From NCBI GenBank assembly GCA_036732755.1, contig DAINBU010000106.1:1-17916 (forward strand): a stretch of DNA of 17,916 bases, given 5' to 3'. Made by a program: the position numbers and the translations under genes. The notes under the pieces were generated by a model. That model was not told the DNA's origin, did not search any database, and saw only the letters and a program-made list of their open reading frames with translations. This document shows positions 6,907 to 14,532 of this stretch, one piece after another; positions within the stretch are counted from its first letter, which is position 1, and each line of letters starts with the position of its first letter. Source of the stretch: DASRRB01 sp036732755. Its GTDB lineage: Bacteria > Planctomycetota > B15-G4 > SIAN01.

Positions 6907-9429
6907 ATGGACTCGACGCCGTCGCCCCTCGACCCCGAACTGCTGCTCGCGCACGCCGGCTTCGTGCGCTCGGTCGCGCGCTCGCTGCTTCGCGACGGGA
7001 GCGCCGTCGACGACGTCGTGCAGCAGACGTGGCTCACCGCGCTCGAGAGGCCGCCGCGCGACGCCGGCGCGCTGCGCCGCTGGCTCGCGCGCGTCGTGCG
7101 CAGCGTCGCCCGCGAGTCGCGCCGCTCCGACGAACGACGCACTCGGCGTGAGATCGCGAGCGCGCCGAGCGAGATCGACCCGCGCGATCCGTCGGCGCTG
7201 GTCGAGCGGCTGGCGCGGATGCGCGCGCTGACCGACGCGGTGCTCGCGCTGCCGCCGCCGTACCGCGACGCGATCGTGCGCCGCCACCTCGAGGAGCTCT
7301 CGCCCGCCGAGATCGCGCGCCGCGACGGCGTGCCGGTCGCGACGATCGAGACGCGGCTCAAGCGCGCGCGGAAGCAGTTGCGCGAGCGGCTGGAGCAGTC
7401 GTACGGGATCGGACGCGACGCGCTGGCGCTGCTCGTCATTGGCGTGAAGGCGGGCGCGACGTGGAAGGCGGCGACGCTGGCCGCGGCGGCGACGTTGGCG
7501 CTCGCGGGAGCGGCGACGTGGCGCGTCGTGGCGGTGATGCGCGCGCCGGAGACGGCGGCGGCGGCGGCGAGCGAAGCGATCGGCATGCACGAGCGAGCGG
7601 CGTCGAACAGCGCCGCGCCGCGCGATGCCGGCGGCGATTCGCTGGTCGCAAGCGTGCGCGAGATCGAGCCGCGCCTCGAGTGGCCCGACGAGGCGACGCT
7701 GCGAAGGCTCGAGCGTCACGGCCACGCGCTGTTCGGCGGGATCGTCTTCGCGCCGGACGGGACGCCGTGCGCGGGCACGGAGATCCGGTGCGACGGCGGT
7801 CTCGTGACGACGACCGACGATCGCGGCGCCTGGCGCGCGGAGATCGCGGTCGATCCGCCGGAAGGCTTCAATGCCTCGTCCACCTTCCAGAGCGGATGGC
7901 GGGGAGAGAGGAAGCGCCTGCTGCTCGCGCACAAGGAGGGGCTCGGTGTCGCGGTGGCCGAGGTCGCGGTTCCGAGCCGTCGGATCGACCTGCACCTCGA
8001 CCCAGGCCATTCGTTCTCGGGGAAAGTTGTCGGGTACGAGGACGGTCGCACGATCGGCGACGTCGCGCTCGAGGTGCGGCTCGACATCCGGCGCGACCAG
8101 CTCCACCCGTCGGCTCTCGTACTGAAGGGGGAGGCCGACGCGCACGGTGCGTTCACCTTCGCGAACGTGCCAGACAGCTCGCTCTGGCTGTCCGGCCGCG
8201 CCGACGGCTTCGACTCGAACGGCTTCTTCGGCTTCGACTTCACGCACGAGCGCGACTTCGCGGTCACGCTCCGGCTCTTCCGCAGGTTCTCGCTGCGCGG
8301 GCGGTTCGTCCCTTGGCCCTGTCCCGGCATCGCGCCGGACGTCGCGAGCGTCGTCGGCGCGGCCCGCTCGCCGCACGACGGCATCACCGGCACCTCGACG
8401 GCGACGCAAGCAGTCGCGCAGGACGGACGGTTCGAGCTCTCGCTGCCGGCGTGCACCTCGTGCATCGTTTCGCTCGTCGTCGGCGAAGTGAAGCCGTGGG
8501 AGGAGACGGTCGACACGAGCGAGGCCGAACGGGAGTGGGACGTCGGCGTCGTCGAGCTCTCCGAGCCGCCGATCGTGACCGGCCGCGTCGAACTGCCCGA
8601 CGATCTCGACCGGAGCTTCGTCACGTGCACGCTCCGGGCGGACTACTCCAGGGAGATCCCGGCGACCTTCGCACGGGACGGAACGTTCCGGGCGGTGCTC
8701 CCGTCGGGGACGAAGTGGGCCAGGCTCGGCGTCGACTTCGGCGGGATCGCGCAGGCCTCGATCTACGACACCTCGAAACTCACGGAGGCGGAGCGAGATG
8801 CCGGTGCCGTCCTCCTCGAACCAGGAAGCGTGCGCGACGTCGGCTGCGTCGATGCGCGCATCACGTTCTTGTACGGGTCGATCCGCGACGAACGCGGAGA
8901 TCCGCTCCCCGGGGCGGTCGTGCGCGTCTGGGCCACGCACGAGTCCTCGATTCTCGGGCGCCACCTCACGATCGACCACGTCGGGACCGCGAACGCCGAG
9001 AGCAGCTACCTCGGCGCGATCGATCTCGAGCACGGGCCCATCGTCACGATGGAGCTCGAGATCTCCGCGCCCGGCTTCGCACCGCAGCGCTTCCCTCAGA
9101 CGATCCCGGAGGGCGCCCGCTGGGTCCGGCGCGATCTCGTGCTGCGGGACGGCGTCGTGCTGCGCGGGACGCTGGTCGACGAACACGGCGCTCCGTGCTG
9201 CGGCTGGACCGTCGCGCCGTGCGGGTTTCCGATCAGGACGACTTTCGACCGCACGCGCGCCGACGGCTCCTTCGAGATCCGCGGCATGGCGGACTGGGAG
9301 TGCACGGTGACGGCACGCGAACCCGACGGCGTCGAGCACGCATTCCCCGCGATCCGGCCGGCCGGCGGGTCGGTCGCGCTGCGCCTTCCCCCCGCGCCGA
9401 GCGCCGCCGACGGCGAAGAGGGACGGTAG
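6907..9429 (+). CDS. ECF-like sigma-70 factor fused via a membrane segment to carboxypeptidase-regulatory-like repeats (fusion 2)
   Basis: 840 residues; the ATG at 6907 is preceded by GGGAGG at the proper distance. Sigma region 2 spans about 13-75 (DDVVQQTW), and region 4 about 105-163 (LSPAEIARRDGVPVATIETR). The first 165 residues align without gaps in key motifs to sigma fusion 1. An Ala-rich hydrophobic segment (about 185-211) probably crosses the membrane. The extracytoplasmic part begins at EPRLEWPDE (254) and includes beta-sandwich repeats at about 276-313, 370-435, 655-720 and 752-808. Between them lies a block with DSNGFFG (436-442), RGRFVPWP (464-471) and CTSC (516-519). The whole part from 254 on is homologous to the next gene, 4 bases downstream. 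Likely role: a membrane-tethered transcription factor responding to an envelope cue. How the sigma domain is freed (proteolysis or working while tethered) is unknown. Confidence 0.87.
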   Translation: MDSTPSPLDPELLLAHAGFVRSVARSLLRDGSAVDDVVQQTWLTALERPPRDAGALRRWLARVVRSVARESRRSDERRTRREIASAPSEIDPRDPSALVERLARMRALTDAVLALPPPYRDAIVRRHLEELSPAEIARRDGVPVATIETRLKRARKQLRERLEQSYGIGRDALALLVIGVKAGATWKAATLAAAATLALAGAATWRVVAVMRAPETAAAAASEAIGMHERAASNSAAPRDAGGDSLVASVREIEPRLEWPDEATLRRLERHGHALFGGIVFAPDGTPCAGTEIRCDGGLVTTTDDRGAWRAEIAVDPPEGFNASSTFQSGWRGERKRLLLAHKEGLGVAVAEVAVPSRRIDLHLDPGHSFSGKVVGYEDGRTIGDVALEVRLDIRRDQLHPSALVLKGEADAHGAFTFANVPDSSLWLSGRADGFDSNGFFGFDFTHERDFAVTLRLFRRFSLRGRFVPWPCPGIAPDVASVVGAARSPHDGITGTSTATQAVAQDGRFELSLPACTSCIVSLVVGEVKPWEETVDTSEAEREWDVGVVELSEPPIVTGRVELPDDLDRSFVTCTLRADYSREIPATFARDGTFRAVLPSGTKWARLGVDFGGIAQASIYDTSKLTEAERDAGAVLLEPGSVRDVGCVDARITFLYGSIRDERGDPLPGAVVRVWATHESSILGRHLTIDHVGTANAESSYLGAIDLEHGPIVTMELEISAPGFAPQRFPQTIPEGARWVRRDLVLRDGVVLRGTLVDEHGAPCCGWTVAPCGFPIRTTFDRTRADGSFEIRGMADWECTVTAREPDGVEHAFPAIRPAGGSVALRLPPAPSAADGEEGR

Positions 9430-9433
9430 ACGC

Positions 9434-11401
9434 ATGGGCGGACGAGCACGGCGATGGGGAGCAGTCGCCTTCGCGCTGGTCGTCGCGCTCGCCGGCGGAA
9501 TCGTCGTGTTCGTGCAGCATCTCCTGAGCGAACCGGCGTCGCCGGCCGACGCGCGCTCCACCGCACTCGAGACGGCGGACCCGAACGGGGCCGCGAGCGC
9601 CGCCGCGCGCGGCGAGACGCCGCCGCATCCCGATGCCACCGCGACGCCGACCGTCACCGCCGTCGAGCCGCGCCTCGAATGGCCGGACGAGGAGTCGCTG
9701 CGGCGGCTGGAGCAGGGCGGGCGCGCGCTGTTCGGAGGGATCGTGCGTGCGCCGGACGGTTCGCCGTGCGAAGGCGCGACGGTCTGGTTCGACGGCGAGG
9801 TCGTCGCGACGACGGACGATCGCGGAGCGTGGCGCGCCGACGTGTCGAGCGCGAAGTTCGACGTGTTTACGGGGATCGACAGCTGGCCGACGTTCGGGCA
9901 CCTGCTCGTCGCGAGGAAGGAGCACGTCGGTTACGCGACCGACACCGTCGCGCCGCCGAGCCGCCGCATCGACCTCACGCTCTCGGGCGGGCATGCATTC
10001 TCCGGCACCGTCATCGACTTCGACGACGGCACGCCGGTCGGCGACGCCGAGCTCGAGCTGCGCTGGAGCGACCGGGAACAACGCAGCGTCGTGCTCGCGA
10101 CGCGCGCCGACGCGCTCGGCCGGTTCGAATTCCCGAGCTTGCCGGCGGGAGACGTCTTCGTGCGCGGCCACGCGCCGGGCTACGACTCGAACGGCTTCTT
10201 CGGATACGACTTCTCGAGGGGGCGCGACATGGTCGTCGCGTACCGGCTGCGCCGGCAATTCCGCATGCGCGGACGCTTCGTCCCGTGGCCCGCACCCGGG
10301 ATCCCTCCCGAGCGGGCGACGGTGCGCGCGATGCCGAAGTCCCCTCACGACCGCAACGCGAAGTTCGACTGCCGCGGGCCGATCGGCGCGGATGGCCGCT
10401 TCGAACTGCCGCTTCCCGTGTGTCCGTCGTGCATCCTCGAGCTCGACGTCGGCGAGGCACCCTTCTGGAGCGAGGAGTTCGACACAAACGAGGAGCGGCG
10501 CGATTTCGACGTCGGTGATGTCGGGCTCCCGGCGGCGGCGATCCTGACCGGCCGGTTCGACGTGCCCGACTCGGACCTGCGCGAGCGGATCGACGTCCGA
10601 GTCTCGGTGTCGACCGCGCTCGGCCGCGGCATCTCGTCGCATGCGCACCTCGAATCCGACGGATCGTTCCGCGTCGCTCCGTTGCCGCCCGGCTGGACGA
10701 CGGTCTCGCTCAGCCTCGGCCGCTCCACGATCGCGACCCTCGAAGAAGCGGACGGACTCTCCGAGGGCGAGCACACGTCGGCGGCCGTCGAACTCGTCGC
10801 CGGGACGACTCGCGACGTCGGCACGATCTCGACGACGGCGACGATCCTCCACGGCACTGTGCGCGACGCTGACGGGATGCCGGTCGCCTGGGTCTGCATC
10901 GACGAGAACGTGAAGGTGAAGGCGGGCTGGTACGCGGGCGTCTTCTCCGTCCAGGCGGACGGAGACGGGCACTTCATCGGCGTCCGGAACCTCGACGGAT
11001 TCGACGAGGACGAGGCACTCGCGCTCGCGGGCCACGCCGAGTGGGAGGTGCTGGGCGGCCGCCACCTGACGCGCCACGTCACCGTCGATTGGCCCGCGTC
11101 GCAGCATTGGGTCCGGCACGACGTCTCGCTCGAAGGGGGCCTCACGCTCCGCGGCACGCTCCTCGACGCGGCGGGGGCGCCAGTGCCGCGGACCAACGTC
11201 GCCATCGACATCGAGGTCGGGAGCGTGGCGCGTGTCGGGTCCGACGTCACGCGCAGCGACGGCACCTTCGAGATCCGCGGCCTTGTCGAGGGGACGTACC
11301 GCGTCTTCGTCGCCGTCGAGGGCGGCGCGGTCCAGTACCCGGACGTCCGTGCCGAGAACGGCCCCGTCACACTGCGCCCGTTCGCCGCCTCGAAGCAGTG
11401 A
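9434..11401 (+). CDS. Sigma-less paralogue of fusion 2: membrane-anchored carboxypeptidase-regulatory-like repeat protein
   Basis: 655 residues, starting 4 nt after the TAG of fusion 2 with a purine-rich GAGGG about 11 nt upstream, so the two are almost certainly co-transcribed. The N-terminus is a short basic stretch and one membrane helix (about 9-28, AVAFALVVALAGGIVVFV), followed by a Pro/Ala/Thr-rich linker. From EPRLEWPDE (78) to the end it matches residues 254-840 of fusion 2. Shared landmarks include FGGIV-APDG (100-109), TTDDRGAWRA (127-136), DSNGFFG (251-257), RGRFVPWP (279-286), SPHD, and a conserved CxxC (C330, C333). It has no sigma region 2 or 4. It is probably a product of tandem duplication, with loss of the sigma part here or its gain upstream. 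It may form hetero-oligomers with fusion 2, titrate its ligand, or act as a decoy; none of this is shown by the sequence. Confidence 0.85.
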   Translation: MGGRARRWGAVAFALVVALAGGIVVFVQHLLSEPASPADARSTALETADPNGAASAAARGETPPHPDATATPTVTAVEPRLEWPDEESLRRLEQGGRALFGGIVRAPDGSPCEGATVWFDGEVVATTDDRGAWRADVSSAKFDVFTGIDSWPTFGHLLVARKEHVGYATDTVAPPSRRIDLTLSGGHAFSGTVIDFDDGTPVGDAELELRWSDREQRSVVLATRADALGRFEFPSLPAGDVFVRGHAPGYDSNGFFGYDFSRGRDMVVAYRLRRQFRMRGRFVPWPAPGIPPERATVRAMPKSPHDRNAKFDCRGPIGADGRFELPLPVCPSCILELDVGEAPFWSEEFDTNEERRDFDVGDVGLPAAAILTGRFDVPDSDLRERIDVRVSVSTALGRGISSHAHLESDGSFRVAPLPPGWTTVSLSLGRSTIATLEEADGLSEGEHTSAAVELVAGTTRDVGTISTTATILHGTVRDADGMPVAWVCIDENVKVKAGWYAGVFSVQADGDGHFIGVRNLDGFDEDEALALAGHAEWEVLGGRHLTRHVTVDWPASQHWVRHDVSLEGGLTLRGTLLDAAGAPVPRTNVAIDIEVGSVARVGSDVTRSDGTFEIRGLVEGTYRVFVAVEGGAVQYPDVRAENGPVTLRPFAASKQ

Positions 11402-11416
11402 CCCGCCGCGCGCTCT

Positions 11417-13339
11417 TCAGCTCGCCTGCGCCGCCGCCGCCCGCGCCGCGTCGACCAGCTTGCGCACGTGCGACACGAGCAGGTCGACCGAGAGCGGCTT
11501 CTCGAGGACGGCGACGCGCGAGCGCTCGAGGAGCTGCGCGACCTCGGGGGAGTCGCGGTCGCCGGTGATGGCGATGCAGCGGTCGAGGAGCTCGGGGCGG
11601 AGCGTCGCGAGGCGGTCGATCAGCTCGAAGCCGGAGAGGTCGCTCATCTTCAGGTCGGTGACGACGGCTTCGATGGCGGGGTTCCCGGCGAGGCAGGCGA
11701 GCGCCTCGCGGCCGCCGGCCGCGACGACGGTCGTGAAGCCGCGCTGCTCGAAGCCGCGCACGAGGAGGCGACGCACGCTCTCCTCGTCGTCGACGACGAG
11801 CACGCAGGCGGGCGGGCCGGAGCGCGGGTCGGACGCGGGCGGCGGCGTGACGTCGCTCGCGAGGACGGCGGACGCGTCGGCGCACACCGGCAGCGTGACG
11901 ACGAAGCGCGCGCCACGGCGGCCGTCGGCGCGGTCGTCGATGGTGATCGTGCCGCCGTGCGCCGCGACGATGCCGTGCGTGACCGAGAGGCCGAGCCCGG
12001 TCCCGCTCCCGGGGGCCTTCGTGGTGAAGAAGGGCTCGAAGACGCGGTCGCGCAGCTCGCGCGCGACGCCCGGCCCCTCGTCCTCGATCCAGAACTCGAC
12101 GACGCCGTCGTGCGCGCGCGCGCCCAGCGCGATCCTCCCGCCCTCAGGCGAGGCGTGGATCGCGTTGGAGAGCAGGTTGGTGAAGACCTGCTCGAGCGCG
12201 GCGGGGTCGGCGCTCAGCGCCGGCAGCGCCGCCGGCAGATCGGTCGCGAGCTCGAGCCGGTGCGCCTTGAGCTGCGGCGCGAAGCCGCGGACGACCCGCG
12301 CGATGAGCTCGGCGGAGTCGATCGCCACGCGATCGGCCGCGCGCGAGCGCGCGAAGGCGAGCAGGTCGCGCACGATCGCGCGACAGCGCTGCGCCTGCTC
12401 GTGCACGATCTGCAGGAACTCGCTCTCCTCGCCGGTGCGCCCGAAGCCGCGCAGCTCCTCGGTGAAGCCGAGGATCGCGGTGAGCGGATTGTTCAGCTCG
12501 TGCGCCACGCCCGAGACGACGCGGCCGAGCGCCTCGAGGCGCTGCGCCTGCGCGAGGCGCTCCGTCATGCGCAGCCGCTCGTCGCGCGCCGCCTCCGCGT
12601 CGCGCTCGAGGTCGAGGAAGATCGTGATCACCATCCCGACCGCGAGCACCGTCTGCATCACGAGGTCGATGAACGAGTTGTACTTGCGCATGAACAGGAA
12701 GAAGCCGGCGAGCGGGCCGCTCGTGCGCGCCTCGTGACAGCCCGAGTACGCCACCCAGAGCAGCGCGAGCGCAAAGAGGATCGACGCCATCGCGCGCGTG
12801 CCGAAGCTCCTGCGGGTGGGCGGCGCGCGCAGCAGGATGGTGCCGGCGACCGCCGTCGCCGCGACGGCGAAGGGCGTCTGCCAGGTGACGACGTCGTCGA
12901 GGCCGAAGCTGATCGCGACGGTCGCGACCGCCGCCGCGATCGCGGCGACGACCATCCAGGGGCGCCGCGGCGGCGGGCCGGCGCGCACGAATGCGACGCT
13001 GCCCGACAGCAGCAGCCCGAAGAAGGCGAACTTCCCGAACTGGTAGACGACGTAGAAGGCGGCCGTCACCAGGTCCTTCTGGCGCGGCGCGTCCTCGAAA
13101 TAGAGCGCCGCCCAGCCGGCCGCGCCGAGATAGCGGACGAGGAGCGCGGCGATCGCGACGGAGAGCGCGATCCAGGCGGCGCTCCACTCGCGGACGTAGG
13201 GGCGGGCGCGCGCGTGGCGCTGCAGCGTGTGGAAGAGCGCGCCGATCAGGAACGCGCTCGCGAACTGGACGACGATGCCGAGGAGTGCCAGCTTGGTGTC
13301 GAACGAGATCTCGTCGAGCGCGACCTGGCCGAGGGGCAT
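11417..13339 (-). CDS. Hybrid sensor histidine kinase with polytopic membrane sensor and C-terminal receiver
   Basis: 640 residues from the first ATG (13337-13339). A TTG at 13360 would add 7 residues but lies against the terminator-like hairpin, so it was not preferred. About seven hydrophobic helices occupy residues 15-243; no known extracellular sensor domain is recognised. The kinase follows: H box GVAHELNNPLTAI with phosphorylated H280, N box (N392 in LLSNAIHA), G1 box DEGPG (420-424), F box FEPFFTTK (434-441) and G2 box GSGTGLGL (444-451). The receiver spans about 510-630, with D517/D518, phosphoacceptor D562 (VVTDLKMSD), T592 and K614 (EKP). All catalytic residues are intact. No HPt domain or DNA-binding domain is present, so the receiver may gate the kinase or pass phosphate to an HPt elsewhere. 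The gene converges on the sigma-less paralogue with a 15-bp gap and follows the thioredoxin-like gene by 78 bp. Confidence 0.93.
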   Translation of the reverse strand: MPLGQVALDEISFDTKLALLGIVVQFASAFLIGALFHTLQRHARARPYVREWSAAWIALSVAIAALLVRYLGAAGWAALYFEDAPRQKDLVTAAFYVVYQFGKFAFFGLLLSGSVAFVRAGPPPRRPWMVVAAIAAAVATVAISFGLDDVVTWQTPFAVAATAVAGTILLRAPPTRRSFGTRAMASILFALALLWVAYSGCHEARTSGPLAGFFLFMRKYNSFIDLVMQTVLAVGMVITIFLDLERDAEAARDERLRMTERLAQAQRLEALGRVVSGVAHELNNPLTAILGFTEELRGFGRTGEESEFLQIVHEQAQRCRAIVRDLLAFARSRAADRVAIDSAELIARVVRGFAPQLKAHRLELATDLPAALPALSADPAALEQVFTNLLSNAIHASPEGGRIALGARAHDGVVEFWIEDEGPGVARELRDRVFEPFFTTKAPGSGTGLGLSVTHGIVAAHGGTITIDDRADGRRGARFVVTLPVCADASAVLASDVTPPPASDPRSGPPACVLVVDDEESVRRLLVRGFEQRGFTTVVAAGGREALACLAGNPAIEAVVTDLKMSDLSGFELIDRLATLRPELLDRCIAITGDRDSPEVAQLLERSRVAVLEKPLSVDLLVSHVRKLVDAARAAAAQAS

Positions 13340-13361
13340 CTCGCCGCGATCGTAACGCAAA

Positions 13362-13389
13362 GCGGCCGGAGGCTTCCGCCCCCGGCCGC
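13362..13389 (-). terminator. Strong hairpin between the thioredoxin-like gene and the kinase gene, candidate intrinsic terminator
   Basis: On the minus strand a 12-bp stem (GCGGCCGGGGGC against GCCTCCGGCCGC, one G-U pair) closes on the GNRA-type tetraloop GGAA and is followed by TTTGCGTT. It lies 29-56 nt past the TAA of the thioredoxin-like gene and 23-50 nt before the kinase ATG. The short, broken T-run makes termination plausible but possibly partial. It could attenuate read-through into the kinase or protect an mRNA end. On the plus strand the fold is poorer, which supports the minus-strand assignment. Confidence 0.55.
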
Positions 13390-13417
13390 CGCTGCGATCG
13401 GAATCCTGCCCGCGCTC

Positions 13418-14413
13418 TTACATCTTCGACAGATCGATCAGGTGGCTCGCCTTCTTGGCGGCGCGGGTGTTCGGGTACTTGGTCGCCACGGTGTTCAGCT
13501 GCTTCACCGCGACGTCGCCGATCCCGTCGCCCTGGATCAGCTTCTGGACCTTCACAAGCGCCTTGCTCGCCTCGCGCTCCTGCGCCAGCTCCTTGGAGGT
13601 GAGCTTGTCGGCGCACGCCTTGACCGAGGCCTCGAGCTTCTCGTCGCCCGCCATCCCCTTCTGCAGGGTCGGCAGGAGCTTGTCGGCCTTGTCGAACTCG
13701 CCCGCCCCGATGTACCAGTCGAGCCGCGCGACCTTGGCCTTCGCGCGCGTCTCGAGCGAGTGGCGCAGATTCTTCGCCTCGGTCAGCTCGGTCTCGGGCC
13801 CCGAGGCTTCCGGGCCCGCGTCGAGCAGCTTGAGCGCGGCGGCGAAGTTGCCCTTCTCGAACTCCGCGTTCGCCTTGGCGGCGGTCGGGCTCATGCCCTT
13901 CGCGCCCTTCTTGGCGAGCTTCAGCTGCTCGGTGATCAGGTCGGTGACCTTCGAGTGGTCCGATCTCGGGTCGCCCATCGACAGGAGGGTCCCGTCATTC
14001 CCGAGCAGTGCGTAGTTCGGGAGTCCCTTGGCACCGGTGTCGAATGGTTGCTCGGTGGTCCAGATGGAGCGGTCGTTGATCCACTTCTTCTGGTACGCCA
14101 TCTTCTCGGCGTCGTCGAGCGTGTGACCCTGCGATTCGACCAGCAGGATCTGGATGTCGTCGCCCATCTCCTCTTGCATCTTCATGGCCGTCGGCACGGA
14201 CGACCCAACGCAAGGTCCTCACTGAGTTCCCCAGAACTCCACCATGAGAGGTCGGCCCTGGAAGTCGGCGAGGCTCTTCACCCCGAGGCCGTTCACCATC
14301 TCCTTGGTGAAGGCGTACTTCGGCATGTCGCCGACGTTCACGACGCCTCGCTCTTGCGCCAGGGCGACGGCGGCGATGGCCGCGGTCGCCGAGGCGATGC
14401 ACACGAGTCTCAT
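13418..14413 (-). CDS. Exported thioredoxin/TlpA-like protein with in-frame TGA at the active-site Cys (candidate selenoprotein) and helical-repeat tail
   Basis: Read through one TGA (14219-14221), this is a single 331-residue protein starting at the ATG 14411-14413, with AAAGGAG placed about 6 nt upstream. Residues 1-19 are a signal peptide (cleavage likely after ALA). The thioredoxin fold follows: PLMVEFWGTQ, then the TGA as residue 65, then GPC (66-68), i.e. UGPC where the family has CGPC. The fold continues with ILLVESQG (88-95) and the cis-Pro loop GLPNYALLGNDG (130-141). Residues about 170-331 are Lys/Ala-rich helices resembling TPRs. The TGA replaces exactly the nucleophilic cysteine, frame and family similarity continue on both sides without indels, and a SECIS-like hairpin follows. 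Known: Sec-containing thioredoxin-like proteins exist in bacteria. Inferred: a periplasmic thiol/disulfide oxidoreductase. Alternatives are a Cys-to-stop point mutation or a sequencing error; then it would be a pseudogene. The Sec machinery genes are not in the window. Confidence 0.75.
14186..14205 (-). promoter_or_regulatory. Candidate bacterial SECIS hairpin downstream of the TGA
   Basis: In the minus-strand mRNA, GGUCGUC (14205-14199) pairs with GACGGCC (14192-14186), 7 bp with one G-U, around the loop CGUGCC. The stem begins 13 nt after the TGA, and the apical loop begins 20 nt after it. A G is the second base of the loop. Bacterial SECIS elements typically have the loop about 16-37 nt past the UGA, a G among the first two loop bases and a short upper stem; this one fits all three. 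An alternative fold (GGACC region against GGGUC/GUCC, nearer the TGA) is possible, so the active structure is uncertain. Confidence 0.55.
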
Positions 14414-14532
14414 GCGGGCTCCTTTTCCGGTGGGGGGCGCGGCGGGATGATACGGGATCCGGGCGTTTGTGCAGGCGCGACGACGGGGATACAAACCCGC
14501 CTCCTTCGACGGCCCGTCCCCGGGAGAAACGC
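14414..14532. promoter_or_regulatory. Divergent promoter region of the thioredoxin-like and M2 peptidase genes
   Basis: This 119-bp gap separates two divergent starts. An inverted repeat GTTTGT (14465-14470) / ACAAAC (14491-14496) with a 20-bp spacer is centred in it. A possible plus-strand promoter is TTTGTG (14466-14471) with GATACA (14488-14493), spacing 16, so the repeat would overlap it. On the minus strand TATCAT (14452-14447) is a possible -10 for the thioredoxin-like gene, without a good -35. These are weak matches in a GC-rich genome. Confidence 0.3.

Noticed and set aside
9427..9436. Possibility that fusion 2 and the downstream paralogue are one gene split by a stop or frameshift
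   Set aside because: The second gene has its own start, its own membrane helix and a second complete copy of the same ectodomain, so it is a tandem paralogue rather than a continuation.
6820..9657. A 945-residue minus-strand open frame opposite sigma fusion 2
   Set aside because: It is low-complexity and Arg-rich with no recognisable fold; the sigma fusion on the plus strand is clearly real.
13418..14494. Reading the thioredoxin region as two genes (a 91-residue or 64-residue ORF ending at 14219 and a separate 259-residue ORF starting at 14197)
   Set aside because: Both lie in the same frame separated only by the TGA; the second lacks its own ribosome site and starts in the middle of a thioredoxin fold. 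One interrupted gene explains everything.
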